Assembly: GCF_009734405.1 (NCBI RefSeq)
Contig: NZ_CP046453.1
Location: 620,001 to 684,000 of the forward strand
Direction: 5' to 3'
Length of the DNA: 64,000 nucleotides
Source of the DNA: Corynebacterium comes
GTDB taxonomy: Bacteria; Actinomycetota; Actinomycetes; Mycobacteriales; Mycobacteriaceae
A program made the position numbers and the translations under genes. Every line of letters begins with the position of its first letter. The first letter of the stretch is position 1. Positions 1 through 8,341 of this stretch are shown here, one piece after another. The notes below the pieces were generated by a model. That model made no database searches. It was given only the letters and a program-made list of their open reading frames with translations, and was not told where the DNA came from.

Positions 1-888
1 CGCGACAGCGAAGATGAGCAGGAAGATCAGCGTCGACAGGGCCGAGGCGGAGTTGAAGTTGTTCTGCCGCATATCCTCGACCACCAGCTGGGAGATGGTG
101 GCGGTGGGGGAGTTGGAGGATGCGGAGATCATGATGACGGGGAGGTCGTACATCCGCAGTGCATCGAGTGAACGGAACAGGATGGCGACCATGAGGGCGG
201 GCTTGACCAGCGGCATGGTGATCTGCCAGAACTGCTGCCAGCGTGAGGCGCCGTCCACACGCGCGGCCTCGTAGATCTCCTTGGGGATCATCTGCAGGCC
301 GGCGAGGATGAGCAACGCCATGAAGGGGGCGGTCTTCCAGACGTCAGCGACGATGACGGCGGATCTTGCGGCCCAGGGATCGGTGGTCCAGCTGACGTTG
401 AGGTCGAACATCGAGTTGACGACGCCACGGTCGGCGAAGATGAACTGCCACAGCTTCGCGGTGACGGCCGTGGGGATGGCCCACGGGATGAGCACCGCGG
501 CGCGGACCACGGCGCGGCCGCGGAACTCACGGTTCATGATCAACGCCATGGTCATGCCCAGGAGGGTCTCCAGGAAGACGGTGACCACGGTGAAGAACAG
601 GGTGATCCGGACGGACGGCCAGAAGTCGGTGGCCAGGACACCCGGCGGGCAGGTGCTGACGACGCCGGAAGGCGACATGCAGCGGTTGGTGAGCCAGTAG
701 AGGTAGTTGTCGAAACCGGCGAACCCGCCCTCGACGAACAGACCGGTGGCGGGATCGAGGCTCTTGTCGGCCTGGAATGACAGGAAGATCGCGCGCAGGA
801 TGGGATAGCCGATGACCACGGCCAGGACGATGAGCGCGGGGGCGATCAGCCGGGCCGCGGAGCGGGCCTGGCTGGCACGTTTCTGCAT
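1..888 (-). CDS. tusF: Trehalose ABC importer permease TusF (MalF type), 3' end beyond window
   Basis: Inner-membrane permease of a carbohydrate ABC importer, most likely the trehalose uptake system TusFGK2-E of corynebacteria (LpqY-SugABC in mycobacteria). 296 codons are visible and the frame is still open at base 1, so the C-terminus is missing. An N-terminal hydrophobic segment (about residues 12-30) precedes a periplasmic loop containing two cysteines. The cytoplasmic EAA loop that docks on the ATPase starts at residue 207 (EAARVDGAS). ATG 888 is chosen because AAGGAG lies 6 nt upstream. It follows tusE by 96 bp with a hairpin between. The substrate is inferred from synteny; another sugar is possible. 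Confidence 0.9.
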   Translation of the reverse strand, partial: MQKRASQARSAARLIAPALIVLAVVIGYPILRAIFLSFQADKSLDPATGLFVEGGFAGFDNYLYWLTNRCMSPSGVVSTCPPGVLATDFWPSVRITLFFTVVTVFLETLLGMTMALIMNREFRGRAVVRAAVLIPWAIPTAVTAKLWQFIFADRGVVNSMFDLNVSWTTDPWAARSAVIVADVWKTAPFMALLILAGLQMIPKEIYEAARVDGASRWQQFWQITMPLVKPALMVAILFRSLDALRMYDLPVIMISASSNSPTATISQLVVEDMRQNNFNSASALSTLIFLLIFAVA

Positions 889-931
889 GTGCTGCTCCTT
901 AGGGAAAGTGTTACCACCCACAGAACCACAG

Positions 932-957
932 AAAACCTGCCCGAGGGGGCAGGTTTT
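932..957 (-). terminator. Intercistronic hairpin between tusE and tusF
   Basis: Perfect 11-bp inverted repeat (arms 932-942 and 947-957, loop GAGG). The A-tract in one arm gives a T-run on either strand. On the minus strand it sits between the tusE stop and the tusF ribosome site, so it could terminate part of the transcripts or protect the tusE mRNA 3' end, giving more binding protein than permease. The role is inferred. Confidence 0.7.
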
Positions 958-984
958 CAGCGGGTGTTGCCTGGACTCGAGTAC

Positions 985-2298
985 TTAGTTGGAGGCGTTC
1001 TCGATGGCGGCCTTCATGTCGGCGGTGGCGTCATCGACGGACTTGCCCTCAGTCAGCGCTGCGTAGGCGTTGTCCTGGATGGCCTTGGAGATGGCCGGGT
1101 AGAACGGGGAGACCGGACGCGGTGCAGCGTTCTCCAGGGAGGTCTTCAGCGCCGGCAGGTACGGGTACTTCTCCACAAGGGCCTCATCGTCGTAGATGGA
1201 GGCCAGCACCGGCGGGAAGGACAGCTCGGCGAAGGAGGTCTGGTTCTCCTCGTTGATGATGAACTCGATGAAGTCACGCGCGGTGGCCTTGTTCTCCGAG
1301 TTGATGTTGATGCCGTTGTTGTAGCCGCCCAGTGTGGAGACGCCGACGCCGTCCTCGCCGACCAGCGGCTGGACCTCGAAGTTGCCGGCCACCTGAGAGG
1401 TCTCGCCCTCGGCGTTGGTGAACATGTACGGCCAGTTGATGGCGTAGGCGGTGTCACCCTCGACGAACGCGAGGTTGGTCTCCTCCTCCGTCGCGGAGGT
1501 GGAGGCGGAGGCGATGGTGCCGTTCTCGTAGCCGTCGACCAGGGCCTGCAGGCCGGCCTTGGCCTCGTCGGAGTCGACGGTGACGTTGCCGTCCTCGTCC
1601 AGGACGGAACCGCCCCAGCCCTCCATGAAGCCGACGGTGTTGACGGTCAGGCCCTCGTACTGCTTGAGCTGCAGCGTCAGGCAGTCCACGTCGGCGGCCT
1701 CCGCGTCAGCGCAGGATGCCTCGAGGTCGGCCCAGTTCTCCGGAGCCTCGGGGATGATCTCGGTGTTGCGGTAGAGCAGCTGGCCGTTGGTGTTCTGCGG
1801 CAGGGCGTAGAGAGTGCCGTTGTAGGTGGCGGAGTCGACGGTCGCCTCCAGCAGGCCGGAGGTGTCCACCTCAAGTTCGTCCTCGAGCGGGGCGAGCCAC
1901 TGGTTGGCGGCGAAGTCGGCGGTCCAGATGACGTCGAGCGCCATGACGTCGTAGTCGGAGTTGCCGGCCTGCAGGGACTGGACGAGGGTCTCGCGCTGGG
2001 CGTCAGCCTCACCGGCGAGCTCGCGGAGGGTGACCTTCTCGTCCGGGTTCTCGGCGTTCCACTTCTCGATGATCGGGATGATCTTGTCCGTGTCGTTCTT
2101 GCCCATGGCGAAGGTGATCGGGCCCCGGTCGCCTTCGCCGGTCGCGGCGCCCGTCGTGCGGGTCTCCGTTTCCGTCTGGGTGGCGGTCCCTGCGGTGTCG
2201 TCACCGCTGTCGGCGCAACCGGCGAGGGTCAGGGTGCTGATGATTGCGACTGCGGCCAGGGAACGTACCGGCCTGCGCTTGAATATGGAGGCGTTCAT
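985..2298 (-). CDS. tusE: Trehalose-binding lipoprotein TusE
   Basis: Extracytoplasmic solute-binding lipoprotein (family 1, MalE-like), 437 aa, which captures sugar for the Tus permeases. A basic N-terminus and hydrophobic stretch end in the lipobox LAGC with Cys28 as the lipidated residue. A Thr/Glu-rich linker (about 30-58) follows, then the binding-protein fold starting near ITFAMGKN. Spacing of tryptophans and aromatics (for example INWPYMF) is typical of sugar binders. SD GAAAGG stands 8-9 nt before ATG 2298. It lies between tusK and tusF on the same strand. The trehalose assignment rests on homology to C. glutamicum TusE and on gene order. Confidence 0.9.
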   Translation of the reverse strand: MNASIFKRRPVRSLAAVAIISTLTLAGCADSGDDTAGTATQTETETRTTGAATGEGDRGPITFAMGKNDTDKIIPIIEKWNAENPDEKVTLRELAGEADAQRETLVQSLQAGNSDYDVMALDVIWTADFAANQWLAPLEDELEVDTSGLLEATVDSATYNGTLYALPQNTNGQLLYRNTEIIPEAPENWADLEASCADAEAADVDCLTLQLKQYEGLTVNTVGFMEGWGGSVLDEDGNVTVDSDEAKAGLQALVDGYENGTIASASTSATEEETNLAFVEGDTAYAINWPYMFTNAEGETSQVAGNFEVQPLVGEDGVGVSTLGGYNNGININSENKATARDFIEFIINEENQTSFAELSFPPVLASIYDDEALVEKYPYLPALKTSLENAAPRPVSPFYPAISKAIQDNAYAALTEGKSVDDATADMKAAIENASN

Positions 2299-2303
2299 AG
2301 AAG

Positions 2304-2328
2304 GTCACCTTTCATAACGTTTGGTGAC
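2304..2328 (-). promoter_or_regulatory. Hairpin covering the tusE ribosome-binding site
   Basis: In the tusE leader, GTCACC and GGTGAC can pair across a 13-nt loop. The second arm contains the G residues of the tusE Shine-Dalgarno (AAAGG). The structure could limit translation until opened. The stem is only 6 bp, so this is a suggestion. Confidence 0.35.
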
Positions 2329-2344
2329 TTCAAATGTAGTGACG

Positions 2345-2357
2345 CAGGTAATACCTG
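2345..2357. promoter_or_regulatory. Palindrome upstream of tusE (possible operator)
   Basis: CAGGTAATACCTG is a perfect 5-bp-arm palindrome with a 3-bp centre, about 50 bp upstream of the tusE start and downstream of tusK. Size and position suit a repressor site. No regulator is identifiable from the sequence. Confidence 0.35.
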
Positions 2358-2377
2358 ACAGGGCATTTATTTCAGAT

Positions 2378-2395
2378 CACCCCTTGCCGGGGGTG
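2378..2395 (-). terminator. Short GC hairpin after tusK
   Basis: CACCCC-TTGCCG-GGGGTG just beyond the tusK stop (read on the minus strand). It lacks a T-tract, so it is more likely an mRNA 3'-end stabiliser or weak attenuator than a strong terminator. Confidence 0.4.
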
Positions 2396-2400
2396 GGTGC

Positions 2401-3408
2401 TCAGAGCCGCTCGCCGGACTCCGGATCGAAGCGGTGAGCGGCACCCGGATCAAAAGCGAAGAGCACCCGCGACCCGCGTTCCGGCACTTCCCGATCCCCC
2501 AGACGCGCCACCAGGCGCACGCCCTCCGACGTGGCGTAGACGTAGGACTCAGAACCCAGCTCCTCCACCAGCTCGACCGTGCCCTCCTTGAGGGACCAGG
2601 CGGCGGGGAGTTCATCGACGTCGCCGAGCACCCGCATCGCCTCCGGGCGCACGCCGAGCGTGACACCCTCCCCGGGGAAAAGATTCATCGACGGCGAACC
2701 GATGAAGCCGGCGACGAACTCGTTGACGGGACGGTCGTAGAGCTCTCGCGGCGGAGCGACCTGCTGCAGGATGCCGTCCTTGAGCACCGCGACGCGGTCG
2801 CCCATCGTCATCGCCTCGACCTGATCATGGGTCACGTACACGGTCGTGGTGCCCAGACGGCGCTGCAGGGCGGCGAGCTCCGCACGGGTCTGCACACGCA
2901 ACTTCGCATCCAGGTTCGACAGGGGCTCGTCCATGAGGAAGACCTTGGGATCGCGCACGATCGCACGCCCCATGGCTACGCGCTGCCGCTGACCGCCCGA
3001 CAGGTCCTTCGGCTTGCGGTCCAGGAACTCCTGCAGGCCCAGCATCTCAGCGGCGTCGTTGACCCGCTCGTCGATCTGTTTCGCCGGCATCTTCGCCAGT
3101 TTCAGGGCGAAACCCATGTTCCTGGCCACCGACAGATGCGGGTAGAGCGCGTAGTTCTGGAACACCATGGCGATGTCCCGGTCGCCGGGCTCCACGCCGG
3201 TGACGTCCTTGCCGTCGATGAGCAGCCTCCCGGAGTCCACCTCCTCGAGCCCCGCCAGCGCACGCAGCGTCGTGGATTTGCCACAGCCCGAGGGGCCGAC
3301 CAGCACGAGGAATTCCCCGTCCTCGATCTCCAGATCGAGGTCCTTCACCGTCGGCCGATCGGCGCCGGGGTATCGGATGGAGACCTTGTCAAATGTGACC
3401 GTTGCCAT
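2401..3408 (-). CDS. tusK: Sugar ABC importer ATPase TusK (MalK/MsmK type)
   Basis: Cytoplasmic ATPase of the Tus importer, 335 aa, the usual size for MalK-like subunits. Walker A GPSGCGKST at residues 38-46, Q-loop in the MVFQNYALYPH stretch, ABC signature LSGGQRQRV, Walker B VFLMDEPLSNLD and H-loop VTHDQVEAM are all intact. A C-terminal TOBE/regulatory region follows (LGVRPEAMRV). The frame is open upstream into the neighbouring gene, but the family start is MATVTFDKVS. No good SD is present; a -10-like TACGGT lies 6 nt upstream, so translation may be leaderless. One ATPase probably serves both permeases as a homodimer. Confidence 0.92.
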   Translation of the reverse strand: MATVTFDKVSIRYPGADRPTVKDLDLEIEDGEFLVLVGPSGCGKSTTLRALAGLEEVDSGRLLIDGKDVTGVEPGDRDIAMVFQNYALYPHLSVARNMGFALKLAKMPAKQIDERVNDAAEMLGLQEFLDRKPKDLSGGQRQRVAMGRAIVRDPKVFLMDEPLSNLDAKLRVQTRAELAALQRRLGTTTVYVTHDQVEAMTMGDRVAVLKDGILQQVAPPRELYDRPVNEFVAGFIGSPSMNLFPGEGVTLGVRPEAMRVLGDVDELPAAWSLKEGTVELVEELGSESYVYATSEGVRLVARLGDREVPERGSRVLFAFDPGAAHRFDPESGERL

Positions 3409-3414
3409 GCCAAA

Positions 3415-3420
3415 ACCGTA
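3415..3420 (-). promoter_or_regulatory. -10 box of tusK (leaderless candidate)
   Basis: TACGGT on the minus strand, 6 nt before ATG 3408, with no Shine-Dalgarno between. The promoter would lie in the 16-bp gap after the preceding gene, giving the tus genes their own start. Confidence 0.4.
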
Positions 3421-3424
3421 GCAC

Positions 3425-4078
3425 CTACAACCTGACGGTCGTCTTCTCCGCAGTGGCGATGGCGTCGAGCCTTCCGGAATCCACCAGCCCTGACACCACC
3501 ACGGCCGAACCGCCGGCCGACAGCGGCTCAAGTACCGTCCGGACGAGGCCTTCGGCGGTGGTCCACCCCGTGGACAGGACCCGTTCGGGCGCACGGGATG
3601 TGGGGATGACGTCAAAGAGTGCGGGCGCCGGGCCGTAGAACTGGTCACCGTAGAAGCGGACGGAGGGACCGAAGTCGATGGTGCCGGTGGGCAGGGTGCC
3701 GCCGGTCTCCACGACTCCACGGCCGAAGGGGTCGTCGGTGACCAGGACGATGTCCGCGCCGGAATCCTCCCACCGCCCGAAGGCGGACGGCGAGGTGAAC
3801 ACCACCTCCGCGGCCCCCTCGCTGGCGAAGACCCACCGGATGTCCGCCGCGAGGGCGCCGAGGACGATGGCCACGGCCTGCCAACTGACGGGCAGGTCCA
3901 CCACGATGGACGAACCGGGTTCCAGATCGAGTTCCTCCAGCAGCATGTTCCCGACCTTCGCGGCCCAGTTGTCCAGCGTCTGTGCGGAGAAGTCCAGCCG
4001 GGCACCGGTGGTCTCGTTGTAGACGGTCAGTCGAGGGGCGGCCGGGTCTGCGCTGAGCAGGTGTGCGAGTAGCTCCAT
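3425..4078 (-). CDS. TIGR03089 family protein
   Basis: 217-aa cytoplasmic protein of a family restricted to actinobacteria (recalled as Rv3268 in M. tuberculosis). It resembles the N-terminal part of AMP-binding enzymes (for example the stretch RLTVYNETTGARLDFS, with DNWAAKVGNMLLEEL), but no adenylation P-loop motif is visible and the length is far short of an acyl-CoA synthetase. Function unknown. ATG 4078 is preferred because the upstream extension is Pro/Gly-rich and unlike a protein; its SD is weak. It sits 16 bp before tusK and close to the LCP-WbbL envelope genes, as in mycobacteria. Confidence 0.75.
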   Translation of the reverse strand: MELLAHLLSADPAAPRLTVYNETTGARLDFSAQTLDNWAAKVGNMLLEELDLEPGSSIVVDLPVSWQAVAIVLGALAADIRWVFASEGAAEVVFTSPSAFGRWEDSGADIVLVTDDPFGRGVVETGGTLPTGTIDFGPSVRFYGDQFYGPAPALFDVIPTSRAPERVLSTGWTTAEGLVRTVLEPLSAGGSAVVVSGLVDSGRLDAIATAEKTTVRL

Positions 4079-4321
4079 GCCACCCCATGGTAGGCAGCTC
4101 CCGTGGCACGCGCTTTCGGGTAGGGAGGAGACGGGCCCTCCCTGATGCTGCGGGACGGTCGGAGGCGCTGCCCAGGCCGCGCTGCCCAACGCCGATCGGG
4201 ACCCTCAGGCTCCTTCGGGGGTGGGCGGCGGATTTCCTGGCCGGGGAGGAGGAACTTGGCGAGGATGGGAGAAACTGCCACCGTGACAGCTCTCATCAGA
4301 GCCTGCGAAAGGACCCCTGCC

Positions 4322-4675
4322 ATGCAGCCGACCTCCGACCACCCCTACGCGATGGCCAAGCGAGCCGGCGATCTCATCTTCGTCTCCGGGGCCCTGTCAG
4401 TGGACGAGGACTATCAGCCGGTCACCGGGCGCAGGGAGGCGCTCGCCGCGGCGCTCGAACGCATGACGGAGCGACTGGCCTCAGCGGGTGGAACCCTGGA
4501 TCAGGTGGTCAAGCTCACCTACTTCGTCACCGACATCACCCTGCGGGAAGAAGCCAACGAGCAGTTCGCCCGGCACTTCTCCCGCGCCCGCCCGGCGCGT
4601 ACCTTCCTCGAGGCATCCCGCCTGCCCTACGGGGCAACCGTGGAAATCGACGCGATCGCGTACACGGGGGAGTAG
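4322..4675 (+). CDS. RidA family (YjgF/YER057c/UK114) enamine/imine deaminase
   Basis: 117-aa small soluble protein of the RidA superfamily, which hydrolyses reactive enamine/imine intermediates made by PLP enzymes. Family hallmarks are LIFVSGALSVD near the N-terminus, the LDQVVKLTYFVTD segment and a C-terminal GATVEIDAIAYTGE. Arg in the RARPARTFLEASRLP region is at the position of the carboxylate-binding Arg of active members. ATG 4322 has SD AAAGGA 9 nt upstream. An in-frame ATG at 4265 would add 19 residues unlike the family. It converges on lcpA with 10 bp between stops. Substrate unknown. Confidence 0.82.
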   Translation: MQPTSDHPYAMAKRAGDLIFVSGALSVDEDYQPVTGRREALAAALERMTERLASAGGTLDQVVKLTYFVTDITLREEANEQFARHFSRARPARTFLEASRLPYGATVEIDAIAYTGE

Positions 4676-4685
4676 GGCGGCGCCG

Positions 4686-6269
4686 CTAGTTCACACACCG
4701 CGGCCCGTCGCCACCGGCGTCAATTTTCGGTGCGACCTCAGCCTCGCCGAAGTCGGCGCCCGGGGTGCCCACCGCGTCCTCGGGGGACGGTGCGCTGGGG
4801 GAGGAGGCCGGCCCGAGGGCGGCGTCACCGAGCGGGCCGCTCCAGTCGTCGTGGGTGACCACGATGAAGGTGTCGGAATCCAGGCCGGCGTTCGCGGTGA
4901 CCGGGATACCCCCCAACGCCTCAGCCAGGGCCAGTGCGCGGCGATCGGAAGCATCTGCGGCCACGACCTGGCTCTGGTAGTAGACGCCCGCCAGGGCGTT
5001 GGTGACCTCGGTGACCCGGTAGCCCTCTTCGGTGAGCCAGCCGCCGACGTCGCCGGCGAGGCCGGTGGTCGCCCCGGCATTGAGGACGTTGATGTCCACT
5101 CCCGGCAGCGGCTCGGCGGCCTCCGCAGGAGCCTCATCCTCTGAAGTCGGTGCCTCTTCCTCTCCCAGCAGCTCATCCATGTACGCGTGCACGGTGGGGA
5201 CGTCGACGGTGACGATGGATTCACCGAAGTCGCCGACGCCGTCGATGGAGGTGACCGGAATGGTGTTGAACACGACGTTACCGCCCGCGAGGTTGGCCAG
5301 CTGGGTGGCGAAGGACATGATGTCCCACTGGTCGTCGATGACCACGGAACGCTCCACGGCGGTGCCCATGTCGGAGAGCTTCGACGGGTTGGTCAGCGTG
5401 CCGGCGGCCAGGGTCTTGCTCACCAGCGAGGCCATGAAGGCCTGCTGGCGGACGATACGGTCGAGGTCGCCCCGCGGCAGGCCGTGGCGCTGGCGGACGA
5501 AAGCCAGTGCCTGGGCGCCGTCGAGGGTCTGCACACCGGCATGGAAGTCCGCACCGGAGAACTCATCCTGGATATCGTTGTTGAGGCACACGTCGACGCC
5601 GCCGACGGCGTCGGTCAGCAGAACGAAGCCGAACAGTCCGACCTCGGCGTAGTGGTCGACCTCCACGCCGGTGAGATCGGAGACCGCGCCGATCAGGCCC
5701 TGGCGGCCGGCATCGGTGGCCTCGGTCTCGATGCGTTTGTCGTTCTCGACGCCGTCCTCGGTGAGCTCCTCACGCTTGGCCACCTTGTGTGCGGCGAAGA
5801 CGCCGTTGATCTTCATGTTCCCGAACTCGCTGTCACGGATGTAGCTGTCACGCGGGATGGACACGGCCGTGGCGGAAGAGCCGTCGTTGGGCACGCGGAT
5901 GACCATGATGGTGTCGGTGTTCTCCTCACCGTCATCCACTCCGGCGCGCAGGCGTTGGAGTTCTTCTTCGGAGAGGGGGTTGCCCTGGGCGTCGGCGCGG
6001 GAATCGGAGCCGACCAGCAGGATGTCGGTGGCGCCGTCGGAGGCGCGCCCCTTCATGCCCTGCCCACCGCCGAGGGCGAGGTTGCCGGCGGAGGCGACGT
6101 CGCTGCCCAGACGGCCGACGGAGAAATACCCCAGGCCCGAGATCAGCAGGACCATGACGGAGAGCACCGCGACGATCGCCTTGACCGGGGTCGGCCCGGC
6201 CTGTCGAATCGAGGGGCCTGCGGGCGGAGCTGCCTGGATGTCGCGCACGCGGCGGTACTTGTCACTCAC
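4686..6269 (-). CDS. lcpA: LytR-CpsA-Psr ligase with LytR_C domain (LcpA-like)
   Basis: Membrane-anchored phosphotransferase expected to link arabinogalactan to peptidoglycan. 527 aa from GTG 6269. Single transmembrane helix at about residues 31-52. The LCP core has DILLVGSDSRAD, the Arg/Asp-rich VSIPRDSYI, KINGVFA and FVRQRHGLPRGDLDRIVRQQ. The LytR_C domain lies near residues 375-470 (INVLNAGATTGLAGDVGGWL). The tail is Pro/Ser-rich. GTG 6275 is also in frame, but TAGACT sits exactly 8 nt before GTG 6269, suggesting a leaderless start there. Divergent from wbbL, whose product makes the linker this enzyme uses, as with Rv3267 in mycobacteria. Confidence 0.9.
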   Translation of the reverse strand: MSDKYRRVRDIQAAPPAGPSIRQAGPTPVKAIVAVLSVMVLLISGLGYFSVGRLGSDVASAGNLALGGGQGMKGRASDGATDILLVGSDSRADAQGNPLSEEELQRLRAGVDDGEENTDTIMVIRVPNDGSSATAVSIPRDSYIRDSEFGNMKINGVFAAHKVAKREELTEDGVENDKRIETEATDAGRQGLIGAVSDLTGVEVDHYAEVGLFGFVLLTDAVGGVDVCLNNDIQDEFSGADFHAGVQTLDGAQALAFVRQRHGLPRGDLDRIVRQQAFMASLVSKTLAAGTLTNPSKLSDMGTAVERSVVIDDQWDIMSFATQLANLAGGNVVFNTIPVTSIDGVGDFGESIVTVDVPTVHAYMDELLGEEEAPTSEDEAPAEAAEPLPGVDINVLNAGATTGLAGDVGGWLTEEGYRVTEVTNALAGVYYQSQVVAADASDRRALALAEALGGIPVTANAGLDSDTFIVVTHDDWSGPLGDAALGPASSPSAPSPEDAVGTPGADFGEAEVAPKIDAGGDGPRCVN

Positions 6270-6277
6270 GGGCACTT

Positions 6278-6283
6278 AGTCTA
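6278..6283 (-). promoter_or_regulatory. -10 box of lcpA (leaderless)
   Basis: TAGACT on the minus strand, 8 nt before GTG 6269. The same hexamer and spacing precede the genes starting at 9521 and 35810. Confidence 0.5.
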
Positions 6284-6326
6284 GGCCATCGGAGTGGCGG
6301 ACCGGACCGCGAACAAATGATCCCAC

Positions 6327-6332
6327 TATGCT
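6327..6332 (+). promoter_or_regulatory. -10 box of wbbL (near-leaderless)
   Basis: TATGCT, 9 nt before GTG 6342, with no Shine-Dalgarno. It stands back to back with the lcpA -10 box in the 72-bp divergent gap. Confidence 0.5.
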
Positions 6333-6341
6333 TTCCACATT

Positions 6342-7247
6342 GTGACCAACTCCCAGACGCCACCGGTCGCCGTGATCACGGTGACCTATTCCCCGGGCCG
6401 CCATCTGGCGGCCTTCCTCGACAGCCTGCCCGCGGCGACAGTCCGGGGGGTCCACGTCGTTCTCGCCGACAACGGTTCGGTGGACGGGGTGCCGGAAGAG
6501 GCGGCGTCGAGAAGCGACAACGTGGAGTTCCTGCCCACCGGCGGCAACCTCGGCTACGGCACGGGCATGAACGCGGGTGCGCGCCACCTGCAGCCGCTGC
6601 GCGACGCCGGGATGATCGATCCGGAATTCCTGCTCCTGAGCAACCCGGACGTCGTGTTCGGCGAGGGGACGATTGATGAGTTGATCGCCTGTGCACGCCG
6701 CTGGCCGGATGCCGCGGCGGTGGGCCCGAAGATCATCGAGGAGGACGGCTCGATCTACCCGAGCGCCCGTGCGGTGCCGACCCTGGGCAGCGGCATCGGA
6801 CATGCCGTCCTCGGCCAGGTCTGGCCGGGCAACCCGTGGACGCGCGCCTACCGCGATGACGCGGACATGGACACCGAGCGCACCGCCGGGTGGCTCTCCG
6901 GTTCGTGCCTGCTCGTGCGCTGGGACGCGTTCGACGCGGTGGGCGGTTTCGACGAGCGGTACTTCATGTACATGGAGGATGTTGACCTCGGCGACCGCTT
7001 CGCGCGCGCCGGGTACGTCAACGTCTTCTGTCCGGCCGCGACGATCACCCACGCGCGGGGGCACGTCGCGGGCAAGCACTCCGACACCATGCTGCCCGCC
7101 CATCACGAATCCGCCTACCGTTTCCAGGCGGACCGACTGCCGCACTGGTGGCAGGCGCCGCTACGATCGGCCATCCGCGCGGGACTTGAGGTCCGCAGTG
7201 CGGTGGCCGTCGCCCGGACCAGCACCAGCAACCGAAAGGACTCCTGA
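6342..7247 (+). CDS. wbbL: Rhamnosyltransferase WbbL (GT2)
   Basis: 301-aa GT-A fold glycosyltransferase that adds rhamnose from dTDP-rhamnose to decaprenyl-PP-GlcNAc, building the linker between peptidoglycan and arabinogalactan. Visible motifs: VITVTYSPG near the N-terminus, nucleotide-binding DNGSVDG (43-49), GGNLGYGTGMNAG, the acidic SNPDVV and the catalytic-region MEDVDLGDRFARAGY. No membrane segment, so it acts at the inner face of the membrane. The start GTG 6342 is leaderless-like. The stop is 2 bp before the next gene, so the two are probably cotranscribed and coupled. Unlike M. tuberculosis, no rmlD lies between it and the LCP gene. Confidence 0.92.
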   Translation: MTNSQTPPVAVITVTYSPGRHLAAFLDSLPAATVRGVHVVLADNGSVDGVPEEAASRSDNVEFLPTGGNLGYGTGMNAGARHLQPLRDAGMIDPEFLLLSNPDVVFGEGTIDELIACARRWPDAAAVGPKIIEEDGSIYPSARAVPTLGSGIGHAVLGQVWPGNPWTRAYRDDADMDTERTAGWLSGSCLLVRWDAFDAVGGFDERYFMYMEDVDLGDRFARAGYVNVFCPAATITHARGHVAGKHSDTMLPAHHESAYRFQADRLPHWWQAPLRSAIRAGLEVRSAVAVARTSTSNRKDS

Positions 7248-7249
7248 CC

Positions 7250-8341
7250 GTGACCGACCTCAAGGCCGATCCTTCGCGTACCGACGCCGTCATCCTCGTC
7301 GGAGGTCGCGGCACCCGGCTGCGCCCCCTGACGGTGAACACCCCCAAGCCGATGCTGCCCACCGCCGGCTACCCCTTCCTCCAGCACCTGCTGGCCCGAA
7401 TCAAGGCGGCCGGCATCACCCACGTCGTTCTGGGCACCTCTTATAAGGCGGAGGTCTTCGAGGAGTATTTCGGCGACGGCTCCGAGATGGGCCTGGAGAT
7501 CGAGTACGTCGTCGAGGAGGAGGCCCTGGGCACCGGCGGCGGCATCCGCAACGTCTATGACCGGCTGCGCCACGACACCGTCATGGTCTTCAACGGCGAC
7601 GTCCTCGGCGGCACCGACCTGCGCGCGATCCTGGAGACCCACGTTGAGAAGGAGGCCGAACTGACCATGCATCTGGTCCGGGTCGCGGACCCGCGGGCCT
7701 TCGGTTGCGTGCCCACGGACGGGGAAGGGCGGGTGCTGGAGTTCCTGGAGAAGACCGAGGATCCGCCGACGGACCAGATCAATGCCGGCTGCTACGTGTT
7801 CAAACGTGAGCTCATCGAGGAGATCCCCGTCGACCGCGCCGTCTCCGTCGAACGCGAAACCTTTCCCGCGCTGCTCAAGCAGGAGCGCCGTGTGTACGGC
7901 CACGTCGACAACGCCTACTGGCGGGACATGGGGCGCCCCGACGACTTCGTGCGCGGCTCCTCGGACCTCGTGCGTGGCATCGCGCACTCGCCGCTGCTGG
8001 AGGGTCGCACGGGAGAGGCGCTCATCGACGCCTCCGCCGGCGTCGCCGCGGGTACCATCCTGGTCGGCGGCACGTGGGTGGGCCGGGGGTCGGAGATCGG
8101 GGCAGGCTGCCGACTCGATGACTCCGTCGTCTTCGACGGTGTGACCATCGAGCCGGGTGCAGTCATCCGTAATTCGATCATCGCGTCGGGGGCCAGGATC
8201 GGGGCGAACGCCCGGATCACTGACTGCGTCATCGGTGAGGGCGCCCAGATCGGTGCGCGTTGTGAGCTTCAGGGCGGACTGCGTGTCTGGCCCGGTGTGG
8301 TCATCCCGGACAATGGAGTGCGCTTTTCCTCTGATGCGTGA
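7250..8341 (+). CDS. manC: Mannose-1-phosphate guanylyltransferase (RmlA2/ManC type)
   Basis: 363-aa sugar nucleotidyltransferase that probably forms GDP-mannose from mannose-1-phosphate and GTP for lipomannan, PIM and glycoprotein synthesis. The nucleotide loop GGRGTRLRPLT is at 18-28, followed by KPMLP (33-37). The EEEALGTGGGI and FNGDVLGG metal-site motifs are present. C-terminal hexapeptide (left-handed beta-helix) repeats occupy roughly residues 265-350. SD AAAGGA is 8 nt before GTG 7250. Annotated as rmlA2 in C. glutamicum and manB in M. tuberculosis; glucose-1-P thymidylyltransferase activity is the alternative, less likely given the manA/manB neighbours. Confidence 0.88.
   Translation: MTDLKADPSRTDAVILVGGRGTRLRPLTVNTPKPMLPTAGYPFLQHLLARIKAAGITHVVLGTSYKAEVFEEYFGDGSEMGLEIEYVVEEEALGTGGGIRNVYDRLRHDTVMVFNGDVLGGTDLRAILETHVEKEAELTMHLVRVADPRAFGCVPTDGEGRVLEFLEKTEDPPTDQINAGCYVFKRELIEEIPVDRAVSVERETFPALLKQERRVYGHVDNAYWRDMGRPDDFVRGSSDLVRGIAHSPLLEGRTGEALIDASAGVAAGTILVGGTWVGRGSEIGAGCRLDDSVVFDGVTIEPGAVIRNSIIASGARIGANARITDCVIGEGAQIGARCELQGGLRVWPGVVIPDNGVRFSSDA

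Noticed and set aside
889..2358. 489-codon open frame on the plus strand opposite tusE
   Set aside because: Mirror of the tusE frame in G+C-rich DNA; low-complexity Val/Gly/Asp translation and no homology features.
4121..4143. Terminator between the TIGR03089 and RidA genes
   Set aside because: GGGAGG-N-CCTCCC can pair, but it precedes both start regions and lacks a T-tract; no role assigned.
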